DNA of 64,000 bases from CAVTTH01 sp963737545 (GTDB taxonomy: Bacteria; Verrucomicrobiota; Verrucomicrobiia; Chthoniobacterales; UBA10450): NCBI GenBank assembly GCA_963737545.1, contig CAVTTH010000005.1, forward strand, positions 62,001-126,000, read 5' to 3'. Position numbers and translations under genes: made by a program. The notes beneath the pieces are model-generated. The model was not told the DNA's origin. It searched no databases and saw nothing but the letters and a program-made list of their open reading frames with translations. Each line of letters starts with the position of its first letter. Position 1 is the stretch's first letter. Shown here one piece after another: positions 16,300-23,700 of this stretch.

Positions 16300-18086
16300 C
16301 GACCTTTGGTGTATGAGTACGTTTCAAGAAAGGCCGCGCCCGGAGGACGATTAAGCTTAAAGTTCGTGTCGAAATACCACTTCCGATTCGGCGGAGTATA
16401 GACATTCTTCTTGCCCCACACGCCAGTAGATTGCTGGCTGTCGTAAAGTTCGATCATCGATCCGTAGTATGTGAAATCCTTGGCGCTCCAATTCTCAAGG
16501 AAGCGCGGAAAATTCTCCGCCCCGCCCGTATAGACGAATCCCGAACCGCTCGTGACAATGCCGGTGACGATCGCGGAATTGACGGTGGTCGGGCTCGCCG
16601 CAGGCTGGGTACCAGAGTTGGAATCAAGCCACGCGTTGGATAAGATATTGACGGCGTCAGCGATCACCGAGCAAGGCTCGCGAGTATAACGCGACCCATC
16701 TGAGAGCGTCCCTTGCGGTTTGGTTGGATCTCCGGTATTCGATGGCGGGTTCAACCCGGTGTTAAAGTCACCTTGGACATAAACAGGATTTGGGCTGGCG
16801 ACAGTGAACCCACCATCTGGAATAAACTTGCCATTCTTCACACGGATGCCACGCCGGGCACTGGTGCTGGCACTGATGTCGTCGATGTATACAGTACCGT
16901 TAAACACAGTTCCGGCGGCCCACGCTACTTTGTTTACGGCGGTGGAGTTGGCTACCGTGAGCTTGCTGACATCCAGAGTAGTGATTCGGACGCTGGCTTG
17001 TTCGCGATTGTCCTGAATGGGCTGATTGGTCGTGATGACGCCAGAGGCATGGAACATATTGTAAAGCAGTAAGTTGTTGCCTTTGCTGGAACTCGTGAGA
17101 GTCGTCGTGGTACCATCGCCATTGGGCTTTTTGATGGTGACGTTGTTGCTTGCGTCGATCTGCAGGATGACGCTCGCCTGATTATAATACCGTGTGTCCG
17201 AGAATGGATCGGGACTTGAGCTTGGGACAGGCGGCTCGATCAGCTCATGGTAGCCGGTGTTATTCGGATCTGACGGATTGAATCCGGTGGGGTCAATGTT
17301 GGAGGGTGGACGCGGAGAATCGTAAACAGGGGTAACTCCGGTCGGACTCGTCGGGGTTTCTCCGTTGTGCACCGTATCACCAGGTCGAAACCCAATCGAC
17401 CAATCGCCAGAGTAGGTCGCCTTTTGCGCGAAATTGAGCAAGTCATGCGCGGTGTAGAGATTGGAATTCGTATGTACCCATCCCGTGACGGTAAATGGGG
17501 CGCCGGGATGGATTTCAAGCGGATCGACATAGAAGATGGCGTAGTTTAGGGGCGACAGACGCTCCTGCTGGAATATCCGCTGCACCTTCGCGACGAGATT
17601 GCCGCCGCGAGTCGGAAGAGTCACATAAGCGTAAGAGCGATAGTTATAGGTGGTGCTGCCATCGCCGACGTCCTGGGGCGGTGGCGAGGAGGAGGCCAGG
17701 GCGTTCAACTCGGGGTCGACCGCTTCCACCCTGCATTGCTGAACGGTGATGTTGGACGTTGGGTCGTAATCATTGCGTGTCGCCGCAAAGTTCGGGATAT
17801 CCGGGAATTGTGCCGCGGTTGGAAGTGGCAGGGAGTTCAAATCATTCGTCGTTGGCTTTGACTGACCAGGCGTCCGACAGTACTTCCGCCACTGGGCGAA
17901 ATTATACTCGATGCAACCGTCTGCCACGGCGATCGCGCTTCCGAGCGTATTACTGCGGCGCACGTTGCGGCCGATGTTCATCGTATATTCGAGAGCAACA
18001 GCAACAATGACCATCAAGGTCGCTAAGATGGAGATAACCAGGATGATGGCGGTTCCCGGTTCTTTGGTGTTTGTTCTTGTGTTCAT
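16281..18086 (-). CDS. PilX-like pilus assembly protein / large secreted protein
   Basis: A 601-residue protein with one N-terminal membrane helix (TAIILVISILATLMVIVAVA) preceded by a short basic segment, then a helix beginning LEYTMNIGRNVRRS. This resembles PilX-type proteins, which lack a standard type IV prepilin cleavage motif. The large C-terminal part is rich in Pro, Asn, Thr and Ser and looks extracellular. It overlaps the prepilin gene upstream by 4 bp. Such genes occur with PilV/PilW-like minor pilins; the exact role here is inferred from order. Confidence 0.7.
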   Translation of the reverse strand: MNTRTNTKEPGTAIILVISILATLMVIVAVALEYTMNIGRNVRRSNTLGSAIAVADGCIEYNFAQWRKYCRTPGQSKPTTNDLNSLPLPTAAQFPDIPNFAATRNDYDPTSNITVQQCRVEAVDPELNALASSSPPPQDVGDGSTTYNYRSYAYVTLPTRGGNLVAKVQRIFQQERLSPLNYAIFYVDPLEIHPGAPFTVTGWVHTNSNLYTAHDLLNFAQKATYSGDWSIGFRPGDTVHNGETPTSPTGVTPVYDSPRPPSNIDPTGFNPSDPNNTGYHELIEPPVPSSSPDPFSDTRYYNQASVILQIDASNNVTIKKPNGDGTTTTLTSSSKGNNLLLYNMFHASGVITTNQPIQDNREQASVRITTLDVSKLTVANSTAVNKVAWAAGTVFNGTVYIDDISASTSARRGIRVKNGKFIPDGGFTVASPNPVYVQGDFNTGLNPPSNTGDPTKPQGTLSDGSRYTREPCSVIADAVNILSNAWLDSNSGTQPAASPTTVNSAIVTGIVTSGSGFVYTGGAENFPRFLENWSAKDFTYYGSMIELYDSQQSTGVWGKKNVYTPPNRKWYFDTNFKLNRPPGAAFLETYSYTKGRWSLVP

Positions 18087-18904
18087 TGGGAAGTAACTGG
18101 GGTAAGTCTGGCTTTAATCGGGATGGTTGCGTTTAAGAGATCGCCAGTGGATTTGATTTTGTGGGAGGCTACGTACTGATCTGAAGCTGTGTCAGCGGTC
18201 GAAATCTTGATCTTGACACCCAACCCGCCATTCGCCGCCTGAAAAGGGTAGGCCTGGTTGATGCCGCTGGCTAAAACCGTACCCGTGCCTGAGCCTCTAG
18301 GCCGGTAAAATCGCAGAGTGCGATTGTTGATTTCGTATGAGCTGACATCTGTAGTGAAGCAGCTGACGTTGGTCGTGGACGGATCGCTTACGGTCAGGCT
18401 GCTGGGAAGTTTGTCGGCTAATGTTAAAGTCACCGGGCCGGCACCTGTCACTGATTGAATATCGGATTCAAACTCGTAACCGGGCACAACGAACCGCGGC
18501 TTCGAGGCGGGCGAAGGCTTGAGCACCGGAACCGGGTTGCCGTTCAAGGCGACTGTCACGGTATACTGACCGGCAACCGCCGAGTTGATCTGGCACATAC
18601 GCACCGGAATCGATGAGCTTCCCGCGCAAAGCTCAAACGAAACTCCGGCGAACGAAGTTGGATCGTTGGGATCCGGATTGAACAAGGTGAAAGGTGAGAT
18701 CGATGAGTGCAGGTTCTTCGTCATCTCGAGCATCGCCATGCGAGCCTGCTGGTGCGCTGTATTCGTGGCAGTATTCTTGGCGCCAAGAATCGTTCCGACG
18801 TTCAAGAGCGAAAAGACGATTAGCCCAAGAAAGCCTACGAGCAGGGTCGTAACCATCAGCTCGACCACGGTCAAACCGGCTCGGGATTGAAAGCGGCGTT
18901 TCAT
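18083..18904 (-). CDS. Type IV prepilin-like protein (PilW/PulJ-like minor pseudopilin)
   Basis: A 273-residue protein with the prepilin signal: basic leader MKRRFQSRA, then G-LTVVELMVTTLLVGFLG with Glu at position 5 of the mature helix, the site processed and N-methylated by prepilin peptidase. The remainder has a Cys pair (ELCAGSS, VRMCQIN) and beta-rich sequence, as in large minor pseudopilins. It overlaps both neighbours by 4 bp. No prepilin peptidase or secretion ATPase is in the window. Confidence 0.85.
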   Translation of the reverse strand: MKRRFQSRAGLTVVELMVTTLLVGFLGLIVFSLLNVGTILGAKNTATNTAHQQARMAMLEMTKNLHSSISPFTLFNPDPNDPTSFAGVSFELCAGSSSIPVRMCQINSAVAGQYTVTVALNGNPVPVLKPSPASKPRFVVPGYEFESDIQSVTGAGPVTLTLADKLPSSLTVSDPSTTNVSCFTTDVSSYEINNRTLRFYRPRGSGTGTVLASGINQAYPFQAANGGLGVKIKISTADTASDQYVASHKIKSTGDLLNATIPIKARLTPVTSQ

Positions 18905-19365
18905 TCGTCGGAAGCGCGAACGGTATTCATAGAAAGCGAATAAGGTCGATTAAGGTAGGTGTAATTAACAGTCACTGTCGCTCGATACATGGTAACTCCG
19001 CCGCTGGTGGCGTTGGCCACCGTCGTCGTAAGAGTACCTGGCACGACGACGTTGTTTGAATCCTGATAAATCTGCACGGCATCTGGAGCATGAGTCCCGA
19101 GGACGAGAACACTCGGTACCTGCCCGGACTGCGGGTTAAACGGCGTCGCCGATTGGATGGCGTCCACCTGGTTCATTGCCACGGTGAAGGCGCCGGTTGC
19201 ATTGCGGCTGGCACTTGCAAACGCATTAAGTCTTGTCAGGGCAGCGACCGTGGAAGCGACGACAATCCCGACCAAGGTGATCGCGATGACCACCTCGACT
19301 AGTGTAAATCCGGCGCAGAAATCGACCGACGGATCGTCAAGTTTCTTGAATTTATGGCAAACCAC
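18901..19365 (-). CDS. Type IV prepilin-like protein (PilV/PulI-like)
   Basis: The prepilin motif is G-FTLVEVVIAITLVGIVVAS, preceded by CA and a leader ending VDFCAG. The frame is open back to an ATG at 19494, but that would place about 60 residues before the helix; a GTG at 19365 gives a 154-residue protein with a 17-residue leader, which is the normal size. It is the first gene of the leftward cluster, divergent from atpD; the promoter must lie in 19366-19515. Confidence 0.75.
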   Translation of the reverse strand: MVCHKFKKLDDPSVDFCAGFTLVEVVIAITLVGIVVASTVAALTRLNAFASASRNATGAFTVAMNQVDAIQSATPFNPQSGQVPSVLVLGTHAPDAVQIYQDSNNVVVPGTLTTTVANATSGGVTMYRATVTVNYTYLNRPYSLSMNTVRASDE

Positions 19366-19413
19366 GAAGACTATCGAGCAGCAAGCATACCACGAGTGCC
19401 ATCGTTTCTGTGC

Positions 19414-19515
19414 AAACCGGCTAGAATCTTGCCGGTTTCCCCTTGTTAAAGAAGCCGACTTGAATACTTTACCCCTCCCGCTTGCTCCAGACACTCAAGC
19501 AGCGGGTTCTTTTCT
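19414..19515 (+). promoter_or_regulatory. Leader of atpD with two inverted repeats
   Basis: Two hairpins stand directly before atpD. The first is AAACCGGC (19414-19421) with GCCGGTTT (19431-19438), a perfect 8-bp stem. The second pairs CCCGCT (19477-19482) with AGCGGG (19501-19506), or alternatively GCTTG with CAAGC inside it, and is followed by TTCTTTTC, then the atpD ATG at 19516. No Shine-Dalgarno sequence is visible. The second structure looks like an attenuator or start-occluding hairpin. Since the upstream atp genes are cut off by antisense genes, beta-epsilon needs its own promoter here. Confidence 0.45.
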
Positions 19516-20922
19516 ATGAATACAGGAAGCATCGTGCAGGTGATCGGGCCCGTCGTGGACGTGGATTTTAACGAAGCGAAAACGCTCCCTAATATCTACA
19601 ACGCGCTTGAGCTCGAATACGAAGTAAACGGCAACCCAACCAAGCTGACTCTTGAAGTGCAGCAGCATCTCGGAGAAAAGTGGGTGCGCACGATCGCGAT
19701 GTCCGGTACCGAAGGATTAAAGCGTGGGATGCCGGTAACCGATACCGGAGGCCCAATTTCCGTTCCGGTGGGCGAGGGGACCTTGGGACGCATTTTCAAC
19801 GTAACCGGAGATCCCGTCGATAATCGTGGACCGGTTTCGTACACGAAACGTTACCCGATTCACCGCAAGGCTCCCGACCTGACAGAGCAGGATACGCAAG
19901 CTGTCATCCTCGAGACTGGCATCAAGGTTATCGATTTGATCTGCCCCTTCACAAAAGGTGGTAAGGTCGGAACATTCGGAGGCGCGGGCGTCGGCAAAAC
20001 CGTCGTCATTTTGGAGCTCATCAACAACATCGCGAAGAACCACGGTGGTTTTTCCGTCTTCGCGGGCGTGGGCGAACGTTCCCGCGAAGGCAACGACCTC
20101 TATACCGAAATGAGCGAAGCCGGGGTCATCGATCAAAAAGACCTGAGCAAATCCAAAGTGGCTTTGGTTTACGGCCAGATGAACGAGCCCCCTGGTGCCC
20201 GCTTGCGCGTGGCTCTGGCAGCGCTTGCCATGACGGAATATTTTCGCGACGAACGCAACCAGGACGTCCTTCTTTTTATCGACAACATCTTTCGCTTCTC
20301 GCAAGCGGGATCGGAAGTTTCGGCGTTGTTAGGGCGCACTCCGTCGGCCGTTGGTTATCAGCCAACGCTTGCCGCCGAAATGGGCGATCTGCAGGAGCGA
20401 ATCACATCGACAAAAAAGGGTTCGATCACGTCGGTGCAGGCGGTTTATGTCCCGGCGGACGATCTGACCGATCCCGCACCTGCGAATACGTTCGCGCATC
20501 TTGATTCGACGATCGTCCTCGAACGCTCGATTGCGGAACTCGGAATTTATCCAGCGGTTGATCCGCTTGCCTCGACGTCCAAGTCACTCGCACCGGAAAT
20601 TGTGGGGGAGGACCACTATCGCGTTGCCCGCGGTGTGCAGCGCGTCTTGCAACGCTACAAGGATTTGCAGGACATTATTTCCATTCTCGGTATGGACGAG
20701 CTGAGTCCCGAGGACAAACTGACGGTCTTCCGTGCGCGCAAGATCCAGCGTTTTCTCAGCCAGCCGTTTCACGTCGCGGAGGTTTTTACGGGCACGAAGG
20801 GCCAATACGTTTCCATTGCTGAAACGGTCCGCGGTTTCAAAGAAATTTTAGAAGGCACTCACGATGAAGTGCCCGAACAGAATTTCTACATGAAGGGCGG
20901 CATCGAACAGATCAAGGAATAA
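19516..20922 (+). CDS. atpD: ATP synthase F1 subunit beta
   Basis: A 468-residue catalytic subunit. The P-loop is GGAGVGKT near residue 157, the catalytic Glu lies in GVGERSREGNDLY, and the Walker B strand is VLLFIDNIFRF. The C-terminus is of standard length. It opens the second block of the split ATP synthase operon and overlaps the start of atpC by one base. Confidence 0.98.
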   Translation: MNTGSIVQVIGPVVDVDFNEAKTLPNIYNALELEYEVNGNPTKLTLEVQQHLGEKWVRTIAMSGTEGLKRGMPVTDTGGPISVPVGEGTLGRIFNVTGDPVDNRGPVSYTKRYPIHRKAPDLTEQDTQAVILETGIKVIDLICPFTKGGKVGTFGGAGVGKTVVILELINNIAKNHGGFSVFAGVGERSREGNDLYTEMSEAGVIDQKDLSKSKVALVYGQMNEPPGARLRVALAALAMTEYFRDERNQDVLLFIDNIFRFSQAGSEVSALLGRTPSAVGYQPTLAAEMGDLQERITSTKKGSITSVQAVYVPADDLTDPAPANTFAHLDSTIVLERSIAELGIYPAVDPLASTSKSLAPEIVGEDHYRVARGVQRVLQRYKDLQDIISILGMDELSPEDKLTVFRARKIQRFLSQPFHVAEVFTGTKGQYVSIAETVRGFKEILEGTHDEVPEQNFYMKGGIEQIKE

Positions 20923-21329
20923 TGGCGACGCTACGGCTCCAAATTGTTACGCCGGAAGCAACGACATATTCTGAGGATGTCGATATGGTGGTTTTGCCGG
21001 GATCTGAAGGCGAACTCGGCGTCTATCCCAAGCACGTCCCATTGCTCACAACGCTGAAGCCTGGTGAGCTGCGCGTTCTTAAGGATGGTCGCGCCACTTC
21101 GCTCGCAATCGGTGAAGGGTTCGTGGAGATAACGGGAGAAGCTGTCTCAGTTCTAACCGACATGGCGCTCGAATCCGAGAAGATCGACGAAGCGGCGGCT
21201 GAAGCAGCGGTCGCTCGCGCTCAAGCGGCGATGAAAGAGGATCATAGCGCGGAGGGGATCGCGGCGATTGAGGCTTCGATGCAAAAGGCCCTGGCGCAGT
21301 TACACGTCAAACGGCGTCGACGCGGCTAG
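20922..21329 (+). CDS. atpC: ATP synthase F1 subunit epsilon
   Basis: A 135-residue rotor subunit. The N-terminal beta-sandwich is clear (LRLQIVTPEATTYSEDVDMV, PGSEGELGVYPKHVPLLT), and the C-terminal helices are Ala/Glu-rich (EAAAEAAVARAQAAMKE), the part that can inhibit ATP hydrolysis in many bacteria. The start overlaps the atpD stop (TAATG). lpxI follows 21 bp later, so the two may share a transcript. Confidence 0.95.
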   Translation: MATLRLQIVTPEATTYSEDVDMVVLPGSEGELGVYPKHVPLLTTLKPGELRVLKDGRATSLAIGEGFVEITGEAVSVLTDMALESEKIDEAAAEAAVARAQAAMKEDHSAEGIAAIEASMQKALAQLHVKRRRRG

Positions 21330-21350
21330 GTAAATCGCTAGCCTCGTTTC

Positions 21351-22160
21351 GTGGAAGTCCCAGACGCGCTCGGAATCATCGCCGGGAACGGCTCCTATCC
21401 GTTGCTGCTCGCGCGGGCCGCGCGCAAGGCTGGCGTTTCGCGGATCGTGGCCGCCGCCTTCACGAACGAAACTTCGCCGACACTCGCAGACAGCGTCGAT
21501 GAGATCGATTGGATGCGGGTCGGGCAACTTAGCAGGCTGCTCAATTTCTTTCGCGATGCCAGCATCCATCACGCGGTCATGGCGGGACAGATAACGCCGG
21601 GAAACTTGTTCGATCTGCGGCCTGACTGGAAAGTGCTGCTCTTGCTCGCACGACTGAAGCGACGTAACGCCGAATCCATTTTTGCGGCAATTGCTGACGA
21701 ACTTGCCGGCGTCAAAGTTGAGCTGCTTCCCGCGACGACATTTCTTGACGAATTCGTCGCGCGCGTCGGATTGATCGCCGGGCCAAAGCTATCCCGTCGC
21801 GAGGAGGACGATATTTCCTACGGATTTGAGGTCGCCAAAGCAATCAGCCAACTCGATATCGGACAAACCGTGATCGTAAGGAACGGGACCGTGCTGGCGG
21901 TTGAAGCTTTTGAGGGAACCAACGAAGCGCTCAAGCGAGGCGCCTCGCTCGGGCGCAAGCACGCGATCATGGTCAAAGTGGCAAAGCCGAAGCAGGACAT
22001 GCGTTTCGACATTCCGGTGATCGGCGTGGAGACAATTCGCATCGCCGCTGAAGTGCAGCTCCGCGCTATCGCGTTGGAGGCCGGCAAGACTTTGCTGCTC
22101 GAACGCGACGCCGTGATCGAGCTGGCCGAGCGGGAAAGGATTTCAATCTTTGCCCAATAG
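21351..22160 (+). CDS. lpxI: UDP-2,3-diacylglucosamine pyrophosphatase LpxI
   Basis: A 269-residue LpxI (formerly DUF1009) enzyme that hydrolyses UDP-2,3-diacylglucosamine to lipid X in lipid A synthesis. Family features are the N-terminal GIIAGNGSYPLLLARAARK, MAGQITPGNLF, and the C-terminal half with GASLGRKHAIMVKVAKP and FDIPVIGVETI. LpxI replaces LpxH in lineages that lack it. The start is GTG. Its position after atpC implies co-expression, and its presence indicates a lipid A-containing outer membrane. Confidence 0.92.
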   Translation: MEVPDALGIIAGNGSYPLLLARAARKAGVSRIVAAAFTNETSPTLADSVDEIDWMRVGQLSRLLNFFRDASIHHAVMAGQITPGNLFDLRPDWKVLLLLARLKRRNAESIFAAIADELAGVKVELLPATTFLDEFVARVGLIAGPKLSRREEDDISYGFEVAKAISQLDIGQTVIVRNGTVLAVEAFEGTNEALKRGASLGRKHAIMVKVAKPKQDMRFDIPVIGVETIRIAAEVQLRAIALEAGKTLLLERDAVIELAERERISIFAQ

Positions 22161-22252
22161 TTTCAATCCCGAACTAACTTCCATTGAATGTTTCGGGGAG
22201 CCGATTAGTATCGGCTTCGGCAATCTGAAATCTACAATCTGAAATCTTCCGC

Positions 22253-22325
22253 GGGGTCTTAGCTCAGTTGGTAGAGCGCCTCAATGGCATTGAGGAGGTC
22301 AGGGGTTCGAATCCCCTAGGCTCCA
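22253..22325 (+). tRNA. tRNA-Ala (anticodon GGC)
   Basis: A complete cloverleaf is visible. The acceptor stem is GGGGTCT/AGGCTCC with the G3-U70 pair that specifies alanine; the D arm contains AGCTCAGTTGGTAGAGC; the anticodon stem CCTCA/TGAGG encloses ATGGCAT, giving anticodon GGC (reads GCC); the T arm is AGGGGTTCGAATCCCCT. The discriminator is A, and CCA is not encoded. The last 16 bases are repeated downstream. Confidence 0.97.
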
Positions 22326-22460
22326 CAAATTCGGAAGAAATTGTGGAGCACTTGGGGATGAGAACACAGTTCGACTGGTGGGGGCGCGTTACGCGCGAGG
22401 GTTCAAGGCGAAGCTCATCCCCCAGAGCGTTGCGCAGCAAGGATAATCCCCTAGGCTCCA
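22310..22460. repeat. Duplicated tRNA 3' end enclosing a structured 119-bp segment
   Basis: AATCCCCTAGGCTCCA occurs at 22310-22325 as the end of tRNA-Ala and again at 22445-22460. This is the usual footprint of a tRNA-targeted integrative element (attL/attR) or of a partial tRNA duplication. The 119 bp between hold nested inverted repeats: CTCCACAA (22321-22328) with TTGTGGAG (22341-22348); GGGGATGAG (22354-22362) with CTCATCCCC (22414-22422); and GCGCG-TTA-CGCGC (22384-22396) inside. No integrase is present, so any element is lost or was a non-autonomous one. Confidence 0.65.
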
Positions 22461-22497
22461 TTTCTGCGCGGAATAATTTGCGTACACTGACTCGCTT

Positions 22498-23700
22498 CTA
22501 CTTCGACCGCGATTGGGGCGAAGAGGACGGGGCGGGGGAAGCGCCTTTCGAATTAGGCGCAGAAGTTTTTGTCGTTGGCGAGGGAACGGGCTTCTTCTCG
22601 GCCATTAACGCGCTCCGATCCTTGAGCAGCGGTTCGATCGTGCCCTTCGGAATCAAAAAAGGACGGTCGGCAAACTTCTGCTCATTGCTCAGTCTCTCCG
22701 CGAGCTTTTTCTGGGTCGTTTGAAATTCCTGATCCAGCTTCGCTTTCTCCTCCGGTTTTTCATCTTTTCCGGGACTTCGCTCCTTCGGCAATTGAGCCTG
22801 GACCGAAACAAGAACTGGATAGTTTTCGCCCATCAACTTCCCGATCCGCAGCGTGTAAACAAAGTTGTCGAACGTTTCGATGGTCGCCGTCGAAGGCTTG
22901 TCCAGTCCGGTCTCCGCGGTTGGCGCATCTGGCGTGAGCACGTCGGCGAAAGATGCGTGGGCGAACGGTGTGGCGAGCCCGGACGCCTTGGCGCTGTCGA
23001 GTTCTTCGCCGGGTTTCGCATCAGGCAGCTTCCACGGCGAAGAAGCAGTGTCTCGTACCAACTTCCAGTTCACTCCGGCCGTCGCGCCAGCAACCGCAAT
23101 GGACTTGGGATTTTCCATGCGCATAAATTCACGATTCACCCACGCCTCTGGTTTGGTTTGGACGTCATCGAATGTCTCCGAAACGAGGAACACCTGGTTT
23201 GAACCATTCACCGGCATGACGTAGCGGCCGACGGGAAAACCACCGCCCGGGCCTAACGATTGATCGGAATCTCTGAGCTGCTTTTTCCCGAGGCGGAGCG
23301 CGGTCAGCCGTTTGTCGCTCACATCCTTCAAGTCGAGCAAAGTCCCATCGACTTCCCCGAGCTGCAGCCGTGCGAATTGCGAGGGACCAATCTTCACATC
23401 CTGTACCGCGCGCAGTTCCCAAACTTTTCTGAGAAGTCCGCTGATCAGCTCAAAATTCGCAGGATAATCAGCCCGTTCCTTCACTTTCCATACGTCGTCC
23501 TTCTTCACCAGATTCAGTTCTGCTCCGTTCCCCTTGATCACGATGTGCGAGACGTCGTTGATTGGGAAAGTCAGAATCTTACCGTCCGATACTGTCGCGC
23601 TACTGCTCCACGATGCGGCGTTGCGGCGGTTCAAGAACAAGGCGATGCCGCCGACAGCGACGAGCAGAATCAGAACGATCGCGAGTTGTTTTCCCTTCAT
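22498..23700 (-). CDS. DUF4340 domain protein, partner of the Gld-type ABC genes
   Basis: A 400-residue protein with one N-terminal membrane helix (GKQLAIVLILLVAVGGIALFL) and a large periplasmic part with the DUF4340 pattern: FPINDVSHIVIKGNGAEL, then VWKVKERADYPA. Such proteins regularly follow GldG in an operon of unknown function. The ATG at 23700 overlaps the stop of the GldG-like gene by 4 bp, which fixes the start. The C-terminal tail is Pro/Ser/Lys-rich. Confidence 0.85.
   Translation of the reverse strand: MKGKQLAIVLILLVAVGGIALFLNRRNAASWSSSATVSDGKILTFPINDVSHIVIKGNGAELNLVKKDDVWKVKERADYPANFELISGLLRKVWELRAVQDVKIGPSQFARLQLGEVDGTLLDLKDVSDKRLTALRLGKKQLRDSDQSLGPGGGFPVGRYVMPVNGSNQVFLVSETFDDVQTKPEAWVNREFMRMENPKSIAVAGATAGVNWKLVRDTASSPWKLPDAKPGEELDSAKASGLATPFAHASFADVLTPDAPTAETGLDKPSTATIETFDNFVYTLRIGKLMGENYPVLVSVQAQLPKERSPGKDEKPEEKAKLDQEFQTTQKKLAERLSNEQKFADRPFLIPKGTIEPLLKDRSALMAEKKPVPSPTTKTSAPNSKGASPAPSSSPQSRSK

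Noticed and set aside
22430..22460. Possible second tRNA at the repeated tRNA end
   Set aside because: Only the last 16 bases of tRNA-Ala are repeated; no acceptor 5' half, D arm or anticodon arm precedes them.
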